From Bog-532 sp036495425 (GTDB taxonomy: Bacteria; Actinomycetota; Actinomycetes; Streptosporangiales; Streptosporangiaceae), in NCBI GenBank assembly GCA_036495425.1, contig DASXMW010000161.1:1-64000 (forward strand): a DNA stretch of 64,000 bases. Reading direction: 5' to 3'. The translations under genes were made by a program, and so were the position numbers. Below are positions 16,307 to 25,734 of the stretch, piece by piece. A model generated the notes under the pieces. It ran no database searches and was not told the DNA's origin. It saw only the letters and a program-made list of their open reading frames with translations. Each line of letters opens with the position of its first letter. Within the stretch, counting starts at the first letter, position 1.

Positions 16307-17914
16307 TCAGCGTTCCGGGGCCGGTGACTCGGCCGGCTCCGGGACCGTGGGCCCCCCGGACGGCTCCGCCAGGCGGCGGTCGGGGCGGGCCAGTACGAAG
16401 TAGATCCCGCCGATGAGCAGCAGCAGGATCATCACCACCAGCGTGATCCAGTCGAAGTTGAACAGCGCGCCCCGCGGGCTGCTCAGCCCGGACGGGTACA
16501 CGATGTTGATCAGCATCAGGGCCAGGTAGGCCGCGGCCAGGATGCTGACCGGCCAGCCCCAGCGGCCCAGCCGGAACGAGCCGGTCGGCTGCCAGCCCCG
16601 GGCCCGCGCGATCATCGAGCCGATCACGGTGAGCAGGAACGACAGGTAGATCCCGGACACCCCGAACGAGACCAGCAGGGTCAGCGCGTTGATGCCGGCC
16701 GGGAACACGAACCACAGGATGTGCTCGTTGTGGGCCGGGTTGATGTTGACCAGCAGCACGAACAGGGCCGGGATCGCCGCGCTCACCAGCAGCGCGTTGA
16801 TCGGGGTGCCGAACCGCGCCGACACCTTGCGCACCCAGCCGCTGGCCGGGATGGCGCGGTCACGGGCGTAGGAGTAGGTCAGCCGGGACCCGGCCCCCTG
16901 CACCGCGGTGCCGCAGGAGAAGAAGGCCACGCACACCAGGACCAGGAAGACGTCCTGCACCCAGCTCGGCAGCTCGGCCAGGATGGCGGGCACACCGCCG
17001 GTGAACGAGACCGCGCCCGCGTACCCCTTGGCCGAGGCCGGGGTGGCCAGCAGCAGCGCGGCGACCAGCACGAACGATGCGATGCCGCCGTAGACCAGGG
17101 CCCGGCGCATGGCCCGCGGCACCGTCCGGGACGCGTTCCGGGTCTCCTCGGCCACGTCGCCGGCGGACTCGAAGCCGTAGAAGATGTAGACGTGGGCCAG
17201 CACGGCCACCAGGGCCGCCCCGGTCAGCCAGTTGCCGTGGAAGTCCACGCCCAGGGTGTTGGTGGCCGCGTGGGCGGCGCCGTGGGTGGAGAACAGGAAG
17301 CCCAGCCCGTGGTGGAAGCCCGCGATGCCCAGGGCGATGGCCACCCCGAACGTGCCGATCGTCTCCACGTAGACGCCGATCCGGGTGACGTGGCCCATCA
17401 TCCGGGCCCCGACCGCGTTGAGCACGGTCTGCACCGCGATCAGGATCAGCGTGGCGACCAGGATCGTGGGGTGGCTGGCCGCGTTCAGGTTGACGTTGAA
17501 CACGTTTTTGAGCAGCGGCGCGAAGTAGATGATGAACCCGGTGTCCACGCTGGCCACCGTGACCAGCAGGGCCAGGCCGTAGATCCAGCCCACCCACCAG
17601 CCGTAGCCCGGGCCCACCGTGCGCTTGCCGTACTGGTAGAGCGCGCCCGCCAGCGGGAAGCTGCTGCCCAGTTCGCCGAAGACCAGCGCCACCAGCAGCA
17701 TGAACACGACCACCGGGATCATCAGCCAGAGGTAGGCCGGCCCGGCCGCACCCGCCCCCAGCACGAACAGCGAGTACACGCCGACCATGGGGGACAGGTA
17801 GGAGAAGGCGATACTGAAGTTGTCGAACAGCCCGAGGACCCGCTTGAGCTCCTGCTGGTAGCCGAGCTCGTGCAGGACTTCGCCATCCTCGTCCCGCTCC
17901 ACCGTCTCGCTCAT
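16307..17914 (-). CDS. APC superfamily amino acid permease
   Basis: A 535-residue amino acid/polyamine-organocation transporter with about 12 membrane spans. It starts after a charged N-terminus with the typical ELKRVLGLFDNFSIAFSYLS, continues through GELGSSFPLAGALYQYG in span 2, and has FYGFESAGDVAEET in span 6. The ATG at 17914 follows AGGTGAGG; the open frame upstream to 18298 is antisense to topoisomerase and not coding. Substrate is unknown. The gene is divergent from topoisomerase IB, and the 91-base gap between them contains the AT-only palindrome TTAATTAA (17943-17950). Confidence 0.9.
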   Translation of the reverse strand: MSETVERDEDGEVLHELGYQQELKRVLGLFDNFSIAFSYLSPMVGVYSLFVLGAGAAGPAYLWLMIPVVVFMLLVALVFGELGSSFPLAGALYQYGKRTVGPGYGWWVGWIYGLALLVTVASVDTGFIIYFAPLLKNVFNVNLNAASHPTILVATLILIAVQTVLNAVGARMMGHVTRIGVYVETIGTFGVAIALGIAGFHHGLGFLFSTHGAAHAATNTLGVDFHGNWLTGAALVAVLAHVYIFYGFESAGDVAEETRNASRTVPRAMRRALVYGGIASFVLVAALLLATPASAKGYAGAVSFTGGVPAILAELPSWVQDVFLVLVCVAFFSCGTAVQGAGSRLTYSYARDRAIPASGWVRKVSARFGTPINALLVSAAIPALFVLLVNINPAHNEHILWFVFPAGINALTLLVSFGVSGIYLSFLLTVIGSMIARARGWQPTGSFRLGRWGWPVSILAAAYLALMLINIVYPSGLSSPRGALFNFDWITLVVMILLLLIGGIYFVLARPDRRLAEPSGGPTVPEPAESPAPER

Positions 17915-18005
17915 TCCCGACCTCACCTCTGGGTCAAATACGTTAATTAAGACCCCCACGGCACCAGTTGGCAATGGTGGCGGAAGTTGCGAAAGGGGCA
18001 CGCTA

Positions 18006-19130
18006 GTGGACGGCTTGATAACGGGCGGCGTGGGCCCCGCTGACGGGCCCGCCGAGCCGGGCGGCGCGGCGGCCGTGCCCGGGCTGACCCGCAGCGACCC
18101 GCGCGGCCCGGGCATCATCCGGGAGAAGGCGGCGGACGGCTTCCAGTACCGGGACCCGTCCGGCGCGCTGGTCACCGACCCCGGGACGCTGGGACGGATC
18201 CGGGCGCTGGTCATCCCGCCCGCCTGGACGAACGTCTGGATCTCGCCCGACCCGCTCGGCCACATCCAGGCCACCGGCGTGGACAGCCGCGGCCGCACCC
18301 AGTACCGCTACCACGATCGGTGGCGCGAGCACCGGGACGCGCAGAAGTTCGAGCACATGCTCCGGTTCGCGGTCGCGCTGCCCGCGCTGCGGGAGGCCAC
18401 CCTGCGCGACCTGAGCCGCCGGCGGCTGGACCGGGACCGGGTGGTGGCCACCGCGGTACGCCTCATCGACCTGGGCCTGTTCCGTATCGGCGGCGAGCGC
18501 TACGCCGAGCTGGATCACCACTACGGCGCCGCCACGCTGGAAAAACGCCATGTAGCCGTGGTCCGCGACGGCGTCCGGTTCGACTACGTCGGTAAGGAGG
18601 GCAAGCGGCGCGAGATCACCGTCACCGACGAGGCCATCCGGCCGACCATGCGGGCCCTGGTCCGGGCGGCCAACGGCCTGGACGGCCTGTTCGCCTGGGA
18701 GCAGGACGGGACCTGGCACCGGCTGCACTCGCACGACGTCAGCCATTACATCGCCGACCGGGCCCGGGGGCACTACACGGCCAAGGAGTTCCGGACCTGG
18801 AACGCCACCGTACTGATGGCCCTGCTGCTGGCCGGCGCCGAGCCCGCGACTTCGGACCGCGGCCGCAAACGGGTCATCACCGCCTGCGTCAAGGGCGTGG
18901 CCGGCTGGCTCGGCGACACGCCCACCGTGGCCCGCTCGTCCTACATCGACCCCCGGCTGATCGCCCGCTACGAGTCGGAGGGCACGCTGCCCACAGTCCC
19001 CGCCCTGCCCGCCGAGCTGCCCACCGCGGCCGAAGCCGAAGCCGACGTGCACGCCCTGCTCTCCTCGCCGGGGCCGGAGTTACCGGCCGGAGTTACCGGG
19101 CCGCCCAGATGCCGCCGTCGACCGGGATGA
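18006..19130 (+). CDS. DNA topoisomerase IB
   Basis: A poxvirus-like type IB topoisomerase of 374 residues that relaxes supercoils through a 3'-phosphotyrosyl link. The N-terminal domain has SRGRTQYRYHDRWREHRDAQ and the catalytic domain has Arg in LFRIGGERYAE, KEFRTWNAT, and the Tyr nucleophile in SSYIDPRLI. Many actinomycetes carry one. The GTG start has only a weak AAAGGGG upstream. Its 3' end overlaps the convergent SDR gene by 38 bases, so the last 12 residues are shared with antisense coding DNA. Confidence 0.92.
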   Translation: MDGLITGGVGPADGPAEPGGAAAVPGLTRSDPRGPGIIREKAADGFQYRDPSGALVTDPGTLGRIRALVIPPAWTNVWISPDPLGHIQATGVDSRGRTQYRYHDRWREHRDAQKFEHMLRFAVALPALREATLRDLSRRRLDRDRVVATAVRLIDLGLFRIGGERYAELDHHYGAATLEKRHVAVVRDGVRFDYVGKEGKRREITVTDEAIRPTMRALVRAANGLDGLFAWEQDGTWHRLHSHDVSHYIADRARGHYTAKEFRTWNATVLMALLLAGAEPATSDRGRKRVITACVKGVAGWLGDTPTVARSSYIDPRLIARYESEGTLPTVPALPAELPTAAEAEADVHALLSSPGPELPAGVTGPPRCRRRPG

Positions 19131-19860
19131 CGGCCCCGGTCACGTAGGCGCCGCCGCGGCCGCTCAGGTAGACGGCGACCCCGGCCATGTCGTCGGGGCG
19201 GCCGATCCGGCCCAGCGGGGACTGGGCCGCGATCATGTCGCCGTGCTCGGCCAGGGTGGCCGCCATCATCTTCGACTCGAACGGGCCCGGGGCCACCGCG
19301 TTGACCGTGATGTGCCGCGGCCCCAGCTCGTGGGCCAGCACCCGGGTCAGCTGGTGCAGCCCGGCCTTGGTCGAGGAGTAGGCGTAGGTCGGCAGCGGCG
19401 GCACCTGCAGGCCGTCGATGCTGCCCACGTTGATGACCCGGGCCGGGTCGTCGGCCGTGCCCGCCGCCTCCAGCAGCGGCAGGAACGCCCGGACCAGGAA
19501 GAACGGCGCCTTCAGGTTCAGGTTGACCAGCTTGTCCCAGGCCGACTCCGGGTACTCCGCCAGCGGCGCCCCCCAGGCCGCGCCCGCGTTGTTGACCAGG
19601 ATGTGCACCCGTGGCTCGGACTGGCCCACCACCTCGGCCAGCCGCAGGCACTCCGCCTCCGAGGACAGGTCGGCGGGCACCGAGACCACCCGCCCGAACG
19701 TCGACAGCTCGTCGACGGCCGCCTGCCCGGCCTCGGGCCTGCGTGAGCTGATGTAGACCGACGCGCCCGCCTGCAGCAGCCCGCGCGCCATCATCAGCCC
19801 GATGCCGCGGGTCCCGCCGGTGACCACCGCCACCCGTCCGGTGAGATCAAAGAGATCCAT
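19093..19860 (-). CDS. SDR family oxidoreductase
   Basis: A classical short-chain dehydrogenase/reductase of 255 residues. The cofactor motif TGGTRGIG is at residues 15-22, NNAGAAWG is in the centre, the catalytic Ser lies in NVGSIDG, and the Tyr-x3-Lys is in YAYSSTKAG. A C-terminal VTGAVIPVDGG follows. An Arg after the first beta strand region (SSRRPE) suggests NADP(H). Substrate is unknown. It is 30 bases downstream of the DUF3500 gene on the same strand, so the two may form an operon. Confidence 0.9.
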   Translation of the reverse strand: MDLFDLTGRVAVVTGGTRGIGLMMARGLLQAGASVYISSRRPEAGQAAVDELSTFGRVVSVPADLSSEAECLRLAEVVGQSEPRVHILVNNAGAAWGAPLAEYPESAWDKLVNLNLKAPFFLVRAFLPLLEAAGTADDPARVINVGSIDGLQVPPLPTYAYSSTKAGLHQLTRVLAHELGPRHITVNAVAPGPFESKMMAATLAEHGDMIAAQSPLGRIGRPDDMAGVAVYLSGRGGAYVTGAVIPVDGGIWAAR

Positions 19861-19890
19861 CCCGCTATGGTGCCATCGACACCGGCGTGG

Positions 19891-21051
19891 TCAGTGGTGC
19901 GCCGCCCGGTGGGCGGCCAGTACGTCCAGGCCGAAGTCGGACTCTGGGTCGCGCCACACCGAGTGGGCGTGGTTGGCCCCGCGCTGCACGTTGTCGTACT
20001 CGATGAGCAGGCCCGGGCCCTGCAGGCGGTAGTAGACCGGCTGGCCCGGGGCCACCGGCCCGGCCCAGGCCAGGTGCACCCCGTCCAGGGTCCGCTCGTC
20101 GTCGTAGTCACCCAGCGGGGACAGCGCGTCCGGCACCCGGCCCAGGTAGCAGGCCAGCAGGCGGCGCAGCTGACGGCGCTGGCCGTCGTCCAGCTCGCGG
20201 GCGGCCAGGCCCCGCGGCTGCGCGGTCAGGGCCAGCCGCCGGTGGTCGCCCGGGTCGTACCCGCTCGCCTCCTCGTTGGCGTTGTCCGCCCTCAGCAGGG
20301 TCTCGACCACGGCCGGGTCGGTGAAGTCGCCGTTCCAGATGTGCCGCAGCCGGATCATCTCGTCCCCGTTGGCCAGCCGGGGGCGGTTGCCGCCCACGAT
20401 GTCCGATGGGGCCCGCGCGTGCAGGGTGGCGGCGGCCTCGGCGCCCGGGCCGAGCGAGCGCATCAGCTCGCGGGCCAGGTCCTCGGCCCCGGCCAGCGGG
20501 CGCAGCGGCTCCGGCCCCAGCAGCGGCGAGGCGGCCGGGTCGGCGCCGAGGAAGCACGGGGTCATGGCCCGGACCTGGCCGTCGACGATCAGGTTGTTGA
20601 GCGAGACGTGGTGGCCGCCGAACCGCCAGCCCCACGGTTCCGGGCCGCCCGGTTCGCCGAACACCCGCAGGTAGTACAGCTCCGGGTCGCGTCCCCGCTC
20701 GCGCTGCCAGTCGGCCACCCAGCCTTCGGCGTGGTCGAGGATGTTCTCCAGGCCGATGATCGTGGCCACGGTGACGTAGCCGGGCCCGGACAGGCCCGAG
20801 GCGACCAGCTGGTGGGCGAGCCGCTGCTGGCCCGCGCTCTGCGCGCCCAGGGTCAGGCCGCCGTGGTCGGTCGGGGTGTAGAACCACCGCTGCCGTTCCG
20901 CCTCGGATTCGGCTCCGGCGCCCGGTGCGGGCCGGGTCGCCACCGCCCGCTGGTCCGGGTTCAGCGCGGCCAGCCAGCCGGTCGCGGCGTCGGTCATACG
21001 GGTCGCCACTTCGGTCGCGGCGAAGGCTCGATCAGTGCTCAATACGCCCAT
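19891..21051 (-). CDS. DUF3500 family protein
   Basis: A 386-residue protein of the DUF3500 family, whose function is unknown. Conserved-looking stretches are WGWRFGGHHVSLN and PCFLGADP in the centre and RLQGPGLLIEYDNVQ with NHAHSVWRDP near the end; the His-rich segments suggest a metal or catalytic site, which is inference. ATG 21051 sits very close to GGAGGG, so the in-frame TTG at 21042 may be used instead. It is divergent from zwf. The intergenic region has an inverted repeat GCCACCC (21065-21071) with GGGTGGC (21088-21094). Confidence 0.8.
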   Translation of the reverse strand: MGVLSTDRAFAATEVATRMTDAATGWLAALNPDQRAVATRPAPGAGAESEAERQRWFYTPTDHGGLTLGAQSAGQQRLAHQLVASGLSGPGYVTVATIIGLENILDHAEGWVADWQRERGRDPELYYLRVFGEPGGPEPWGWRFGGHHVSLNNLIVDGQVRAMTPCFLGADPAASPLLGPEPLRPLAGAEDLARELMRSLGPGAEAAATLHARAPSDIVGGNRPRLANGDEMIRLRHIWNGDFTDPAVVETLLRADNANEEASGYDPGDHRRLALTAQPRGLAARELDDGQRRQLRRLLACYLGRVPDALSPLGDYDDERTLDGVHLAWAGPVAPGQPVYYRLQGPGLLIEYDNVQRGANHAHSVWRDPESDFGLDVLAAHRAAHH

Positions 21052-21111
21052 ACCCTCCACCTTTGCCACCCCGGAGTTGCGTGACAAGGGTGGCTCACTA
21101 GGTTATGGAGC

Positions 21112-22566
21112 ATGGCGACCCAGACGACTGCCTCCACGGCCGGTTCCTCCACCGGCTCTTCAGCCGGCCCGGATGCGGGCCCGACCATCTTCGTGCTGTT
21201 CGGCGCCACTGGCGATCTCGCCAAGCGCATGGTGCTGCCCGCCTTCTACAAGCTGTGGCTGGAACACCTGCTGCCCGAGCAGTGGCTGCTGGTCGGCAAC
21301 GGCCGTGGCGACGTGGCCCACGAGGACTTCCGGGCCCACTTCCACGACGCCCTCGAGCAGTTCGGGCCCAAGCCCGACCCGGCGCAGTGGCAGGACTTCT
21401 CCCCGCGGGTGTTCTTCGCCGGCGGCGGCTTCAACACCGACAACCCCGGCAGCCTGCTGGACGACCTGGCCAAGGCCAAGGAGCGGCTGGGTGGCAGCCC
21501 GCAGCTGATCCACTACCTGGCCGTCCCGCCGGTGGCGTTCGGCGAGCTGACCACCGCGCTGGGCCAGCACGGCCTGGCCAAGGACTCCCGGGTGGTGTAC
21601 GAGAAGCCGTTCGGCACCTCGCAGCAGAACTTCACCGAACTTGACCAGACCGTGCACTCGGTGCTGGACGAGTCGCAGGTCTACCGGATCGATCACTTCC
21701 TGGGTAAGGAGGCGACCCAGGACCTGCACGTGCTGCGCTTCGCCAACGGGCTGTTCGCCGCCATGTGGAGCAGCGAGCACATCGAATCCGTGCAGGTCGA
21801 CGTGCCCGAGACCCTCAACATCGACGACCGGGCCCAGTTCTACGACGCCACCGGCGCGGTGCTGGACATGCTGGTCACCCACCTGTTCCAGGTCGCCGCC
21901 GAGGTGGCCATGGAGCCGCCGGCCAGCCTGCACGCCGACGACCTGCAGGCCGCGCGGGAGGAGGTGATCCGCTGCTTCCGGCCCATCGACCCCAAGGAGG
22001 TCGTGCTCGGCCAGTACGAGGGCTACCGCGACGTGCCGGGGGTGCAGCCCAACTCGGACCAGAACACGTTCGTGGCCGCGCGGCTGTGGATCGACAACGA
22101 CCGCTGGCGCGGCGTGCCGTTCTACCTGCGCTCCGGCAAGCGGCTGGCCGAGTCCCAGCAGCGGGTCAGCATCGTGCTGCGGGAGCCCGACGGCCCGCTG
22201 GCCGGCAAGGTCGAGGCCGACTGCAACGTGCTGTCGTTCTCGCTGTCCGGCGCCGGTGAGATCGACCTGACCCTGGTGGCCAAGAAGCCCGGACCTGCCC
22301 TGATCACCGAGGGCGCCAAGGCCGCGATCCCGCTGGACGGAATGGACGGCGCCGACCCACTGCCGCCCTACGTGCGGCTGATCCACGACGTGATCATCGG
22401 CGACCGCTCGCTGTTCACCCGGCCCGACGGCCTGGCCGCGGTCTGGGAGGTGTCGGCGCCGCTGCTGAACACCCCGCCCCCGGTCGCCCCCTACCCGCAG
22501 GGATCGTGGGGCCCGGCCCAGGCCAGGGACCTGATCACCCCCGATCACTGGCTGCTGGGCCAGTAA
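21112..22566 (+). CDS. zwf: Glucose-6-phosphate 1-dehydrogenase
   Basis: This enzyme oxidises glucose-6-phosphate to 6-phosphogluconolactone with NAD(P), the entry to the pentose phosphate pathway. The 484-residue protein has the dinucleotide motif FGATGDLAKRM near residue 30, YEKPFG, and the active-site signature YRIDHFLGKEA. An Ala/Ser/Thr-rich 20-residue leader precedes the fold. The usual partners (opcA, pgl, tal) are absent, so this may be a second zwf copy standing alone. It converges on the DNA polymerase gene. Confidence 0.94.
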   Translation: MATQTTASTAGSSTGSSAGPDAGPTIFVLFGATGDLAKRMVLPAFYKLWLEHLLPEQWLLVGNGRGDVAHEDFRAHFHDALEQFGPKPDPAQWQDFSPRVFFAGGGFNTDNPGSLLDDLAKAKERLGGSPQLIHYLAVPPVAFGELTTALGQHGLAKDSRVVYEKPFGTSQQNFTELDQTVHSVLDESQVYRIDHFLGKEATQDLHVLRFANGLFAAMWSSEHIESVQVDVPETLNIDDRAQFYDATGAVLDMLVTHLFQVAAEVAMEPPASLHADDLQAAREEVIRCFRPIDPKEVVLGQYEGYRDVPGVQPNSDQNTFVAARLWIDNDRWRGVPFYLRSGKRLAESQQRVSIVLREPDGPLAGKVEADCNVLSFSLSGAGEIDLTLVAKKPGPALITEGAKAAIPLDGMDGADPLPPYVRLIHDVIIGDRSLFTRPDGLAAVWEVSAPLLNTPPPVAPYPQGSWGPAQARDLITPDHWLLGQ

Positions 22567-22653
22567 CCACCCGGGTCCAGGCCCGATCCTGGCTACGCCC
22601 GCCACGTGACCTTCGATATTCATATGGAAGGCTGCGTGGCGGGTGTTCCCGGG

Positions 22654-24396
22654 TCAGGCCGGGACGCCCTTGGCCTCGGACCACCGCTGGACCACGCTGG
22701 TGTCGGAGATGAACCGGACCGGAGCGCCCGGGGCCCAGCGCCGGGCCACCTCCTGCAGGCAGTCGTCGACCAGCCCGGCCACGGCCTGGCCCTGATCGGC
22801 GCGGGTGTGCACCAGCAGCTCGTCGTGCAGGCACAGCACGATGCGGGGGCCGGCCCCGGCCCGGGCCCGCACGGTCACCGCCCACATCTTGAACAGCTCG
22901 GCGGCCGCCCCCTGGATCAGGGCGTTCCGGCCGTACCGGCCCCGGGCCGCGACCCGGGCCGGGCTGTCGCCGCCGCCGGGGTCGGCCATGGACACCAGCC
23001 GGCCCCCGTAGGTGCGCACGTCGCGCCGGTGCTGCCCGGACCGGTCGCCGTCCTCCAGGTAGGCCATGGCCACCGGGTAGGCCTGCTTCAGCCGCCGCAG
23101 GGCCTGGGCCCCGTGCCCGGTGGTCTGGCCGTACATGGCGCCGAGGACGGCCACCTTGGCCGTGGGCCGGTCCACCCCGAGCTGGTCCGCCACCGGCGCG
23201 TACAGGTCGTCGGCCCGGGTCGCGCCGGCCAGGGCCCGGTCCCCGGACACCGCGGCCAGGACCCGCGGCTCGATCTGGCCCAGGTCGGCCCGGACGAACA
23301 CGTGCCCGTCGCCGGCCACCACCGCCTGCCGCATGGCCGCGGGCATGTTGTGCAGCCCGCCGGACGCGGTCATCCGGCCCGCGGCCCCGTCCGACCCGGT
23401 CCAGGCCCCGCGTAGCCGGTCATCGGGCCCGAGGTGCTGGTCCAGCCAGCCGTAGCCGTAGGTGGTGGCGATCCGCTCGGCCTTGCGCCACTCCAGCAGC
23501 GCCGCGACCAGCGGATGGGCCTCGCGCAGGGCCTTCAGCCGCCAGGCCCGGGTGTCCGGCACGTCCACCCCAATCGCGGCCAGCAGCGTCTTGACCTGGG
23601 CCGGGCTGCGCAGGTCGGCGGTGACCCCCTCGGGCGCGTGCCGCAGCACCAGGGCGTCGCGGGCCCGCCGGTTCCGGGCCGCCTCGGCCTCGTCCCGGGG
23701 CCGGGGCCCGATGAACCCGGCCAGCACCTGCTCGGCCGCGGCCCGGCTCATGGGCAGGCCGTCGGCGGACAGCTCCGCGCACAGCAGCTCGGCCGCGGAC
23801 TCCGAGTGCGCGGTGGCCGGGGCCATGGGCCGGCCGTCCAGCCCGGCCAGCGCGTCGCGCTGGAGCACGGCCGCGGCCCGGGCCAGCCCGGCCCACCGGG
23901 CCACCCGCTCCGGGCCGGCCCGCCAGTCCCCGTCGGCCCACTCGGGGCGGATGTGCCCGCTGGGGCCGATCGGCTCGCCCGGGTCGCCGCCGTCGCCCTG
24001 GGCGAACAGGTCCGGCGGCCCGCTGGCCGGCAGCGTAGCCAGCTCACGGGGGTGCAGCCGGGCCCAGGCCAGGGCCGGGCCCGCCTGCCAGCCGCCGAAC
24101 AGCAACCGGTGCACGGCCGCGATGTCCCAGCAGGTGGCGACCCGGGCCTGCCCGGCGGTCAGGATGGCGGCCGTTTCACCCGACCAGACCACCCAGCGGG
24201 GCCGCAGCTCCTGGTCGATCCGGGCCACGGTGGCGGCCAGGTCCGGGCCGTCCGCTCCCGGCTGGAGGGCCCAGGCTCCGGCCGTGGTGGCCAGCCCGAG
24301 CGCGACCCCGGGCGCCACGGCCAGGCCGACCAGCTCCCCGCGGCCCACCCCGGCCCGGCGCAGCCTGGTCACCACGTCCACGCCGGTCTCCTGCAC
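22654..24396 (-). CDS. Family-A DNA polymerase without 5' nuclease domain
   Basis: A 580-residue PolA-related protein, much shorter than Pol I. The N-terminal 180 residues occupy the place of the 3'-5' exonuclease domain, but I cannot see the DxE exonuclease signature. The polymerase core is present: motif A VRADLGQIEPRVLA (Asp371), motif B RPTAKVAVLGAMYGQ (Lys414, Tyr422), motif C LCLHDELLVH (Asp525, Glu526). The usual SQIELR of motif A reads GQIEPR. Such stand-alone polymerases are widespread in actinomycetes and often annotated as bifunctional exonuclease/polymerase; their role is unclear. GTG 24396 abuts GGGAGG, so a slightly later GTG is possible. Confidence 0.85.
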   Translation of the reverse strand: MQETGVDVVTRLRRAGVGRGELVGLAVAPGVALGLATTAGAWALQPGADGPDLAATVARIDQELRPRWVVWSGETAAILTAGQARVATCWDIAAVHRLLFGGWQAGPALAWARLHPRELATLPASGPPDLFAQGDGGDPGEPIGPSGHIRPEWADGDWRAGPERVARWAGLARAAAVLQRDALAGLDGRPMAPATAHSESAAELLCAELSADGLPMSRAAAEQVLAGFIGPRPRDEAEAARNRRARDALVLRHAPEGVTADLRSPAQVKTLLAAIGVDVPDTRAWRLKALREAHPLVAALLEWRKAERIATTYGYGWLDQHLGPDDRLRGAWTGSDGAAGRMTASGGLHNMPAAMRQAVVAGDGHVFVRADLGQIEPRVLAAVSGDRALAGATRADDLYAPVADQLGVDRPTAKVAVLGAMYGQTTGHGAQALRRLKQAYPVAMAYLEDGDRSGQHRRDVRTYGGRLVSMADPGGGDSPARVAARGRYGRNALIQGAAAELFKMWAVTVRARAGAGPRIVLCLHDELLVHTRADQGQAVAGLVDDCLQEVARRWAPGAPVRFISDTSVVQRWSEAKGVPA

Positions 24397-24579
24397 CCTC
24401 CCAGCCTGTCATGCGGCACCGACGTTCCCTCACCTCCCGCCGGTTACCTTTCGTGCCCTGGCCATCCCGATCGGCCAGCCCAATCGGCCAGCCCAAATGG
24501 CCAGCACCGATCGATTCGGGTCACCGCTAGTGACGTTGGTCCCTGGCTGCCAGGTCAGATCGGATGCCAACCTCTGAGA

Positions 24580-25080
24580 ATGTTCGTCGCCCACGACGTT
24601 CTGCTGGACGTCTCCTTCGGCGTGGCGCGGCTCCGCCTGGTCACCTTGACCAGCGGCCGCGCCCTCGTCGAGGCGTCGCGGGCGGCGTTCGCGCAGGGCC
24701 TGGCCAGCGGGCACGGTCCGGGGTCCGGGGCCGGGCTGGCCCGGGTCAGGCTCCTGCCCCCGGTCGAACGCCGGGACAGCGTGACCATCGGCCTGCGCTG
24801 GGAGACCAGCGGGGCGATCGCGGGCCTGTTCCCGGTCCTGGACGCCGACATCACGCTGGCCGCCGCGGGCGAGCACTCCACCACCCTGACCCTGTCCGGG
24901 GTCTACCGGTCCCCGTGCGGCCAGCCCAGCCCGGCCCTGCTGGCCGCCCCGGTCCTGCACGGCGGGGCCGGCCCGGCCCCGCTCCCGCCCGGGCCCCCCG
25001 ACCCGGCCGCGGTGGCCGACGTCGCCGTCCGCGCCCTCCTGCGCACCGCCGCCGCCCACCTCACCGGCTCAGTCACCTGA
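24580..25080 (+). CDS. Conserved hypothetical protein
   Basis: A 166-residue protein I recognise only as a conserved actinomycete protein of unknown function. It begins MFVAHDVLLDVSF and contains VTIGLRWETSGAIAGLFPVLDADITL, an alternating pattern of beta strands reminiscent of SRPBCC-type or START-like folds (inference). No membrane segments or signal peptide are seen. It is divergent from the family-A polymerase and converges on the acetyltransferase gene. Confidence 0.7.
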   Translation: MFVAHDVLLDVSFGVARLRLVTLTSGRALVEASRAAFAQGLASGHGPGSGAGLARVRLLPPVERRDSVTIGLRWETSGAIAGLFPVLDADITLAAAGEHSTTLTLSGVYRSPCGQPSPALLAAPVLHGGAGPAPLPPGPPDPAAVADVAVRALLRTAAAHLTGSVT

Positions 25081-25098
25081 ACCGGCTCCGTCACCGGA

Positions 25099-25626
25099 TC
25101 ACCGGCCCGCCGGCCGGCCGGGATCATCTCCGGCCGCCCGCGCGTACCAGGTGCCCTCCTTGCCGCCCAGGTCGGCCGGGTCAGCCGGCCCGGCCGACGT
25201 GAAGCCGGACTTGATCAGCACCCGCTGGGACGCGATGTTGCCGTGGGACACGGCCGCCCGCAGCGTGTGCAGCCCGTGCCGTGACCCGGCCAGCTGGCAC
25301 AGTTCCCGCACGGTCGCGGTGGCCAGGCCCCGTCCGGCCGCGTGCTGGGCGACCCGGTAACCGAGTTCGGCCACCCCGTCGGCGCCGGGGCGGTCCAGGA
25401 ACAGGTTGAACCGGCCCAGGACCTCACCGTCCGGGCCGGCCAGCACGTAGTAGGCGCCCCGGCCCGCTTCCTGGTCGGCCAGCAGGGCCGCGAACCGTTC
25501 CGGGAACCGGGCGAAGAACTCATCGCCCCGGTCGGACACCGACGCCGCGAACCATTCCCGGTTGGCCCGCTCGAAGGCCAGCACCGCCTCGGCGTGATCG
25601 GCCCGGAGCCGCTGCAGTTCAGCCAC
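25099..25626 (-). CDS. GNAT family N-acetyltransferase
   Basis: A 175-residue acetyl-CoA-dependent acetyltransferase of the RimJ/RimL type. It has the strand pattern GRFNLFLDRPGADGVAELGYRV, the acetyl-CoA loop QHAAGRGLATA (Q/RxxGxG/A type), and the late segment NIASQRVLIKSGF. The GTG at 25626 gives the family's normal N-terminus (VAELQRLRADHA); longer in-frame options run into DNA of the divergent neighbour. The substrate, protein N-terminus or small molecule, is unknown. Confidence 0.82.
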   Translation of the reverse strand: MAELQRLRADHAEAVLAFERANREWFAASVSDRGDEFFARFPERFAALLADQEAGRGAYYVLAGPDGEVLGRFNLFLDRPGADGVAELGYRVAQHAAGRGLATATVRELCQLAGSRHGLHTLRAAVSHGNIASQRVLIKSGFTSAGPADPADLGGKEGTWYARAAGDDPGRPAGR

Positions 25627-25734
25627 GAAAAAAGTCTGGCCCGGATGGGTCGCGCCTGTCGATCTGTTTGTTGCCTGTTCGTGTAGGGGTTGAGAGGCCG
25701 GACCGGAGCCGGCCGCCGCCGAAGGAGCGCACCG

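Noticed and set aside
15564..18298. Open frames antisense to the TetR and APC genes, including the long upstream extension of the APC frame
   Set aside because: They overlap genes with clear families, lack ribosome sites and read as Arg/Pro/Gly-rich translations of the opposite strand.
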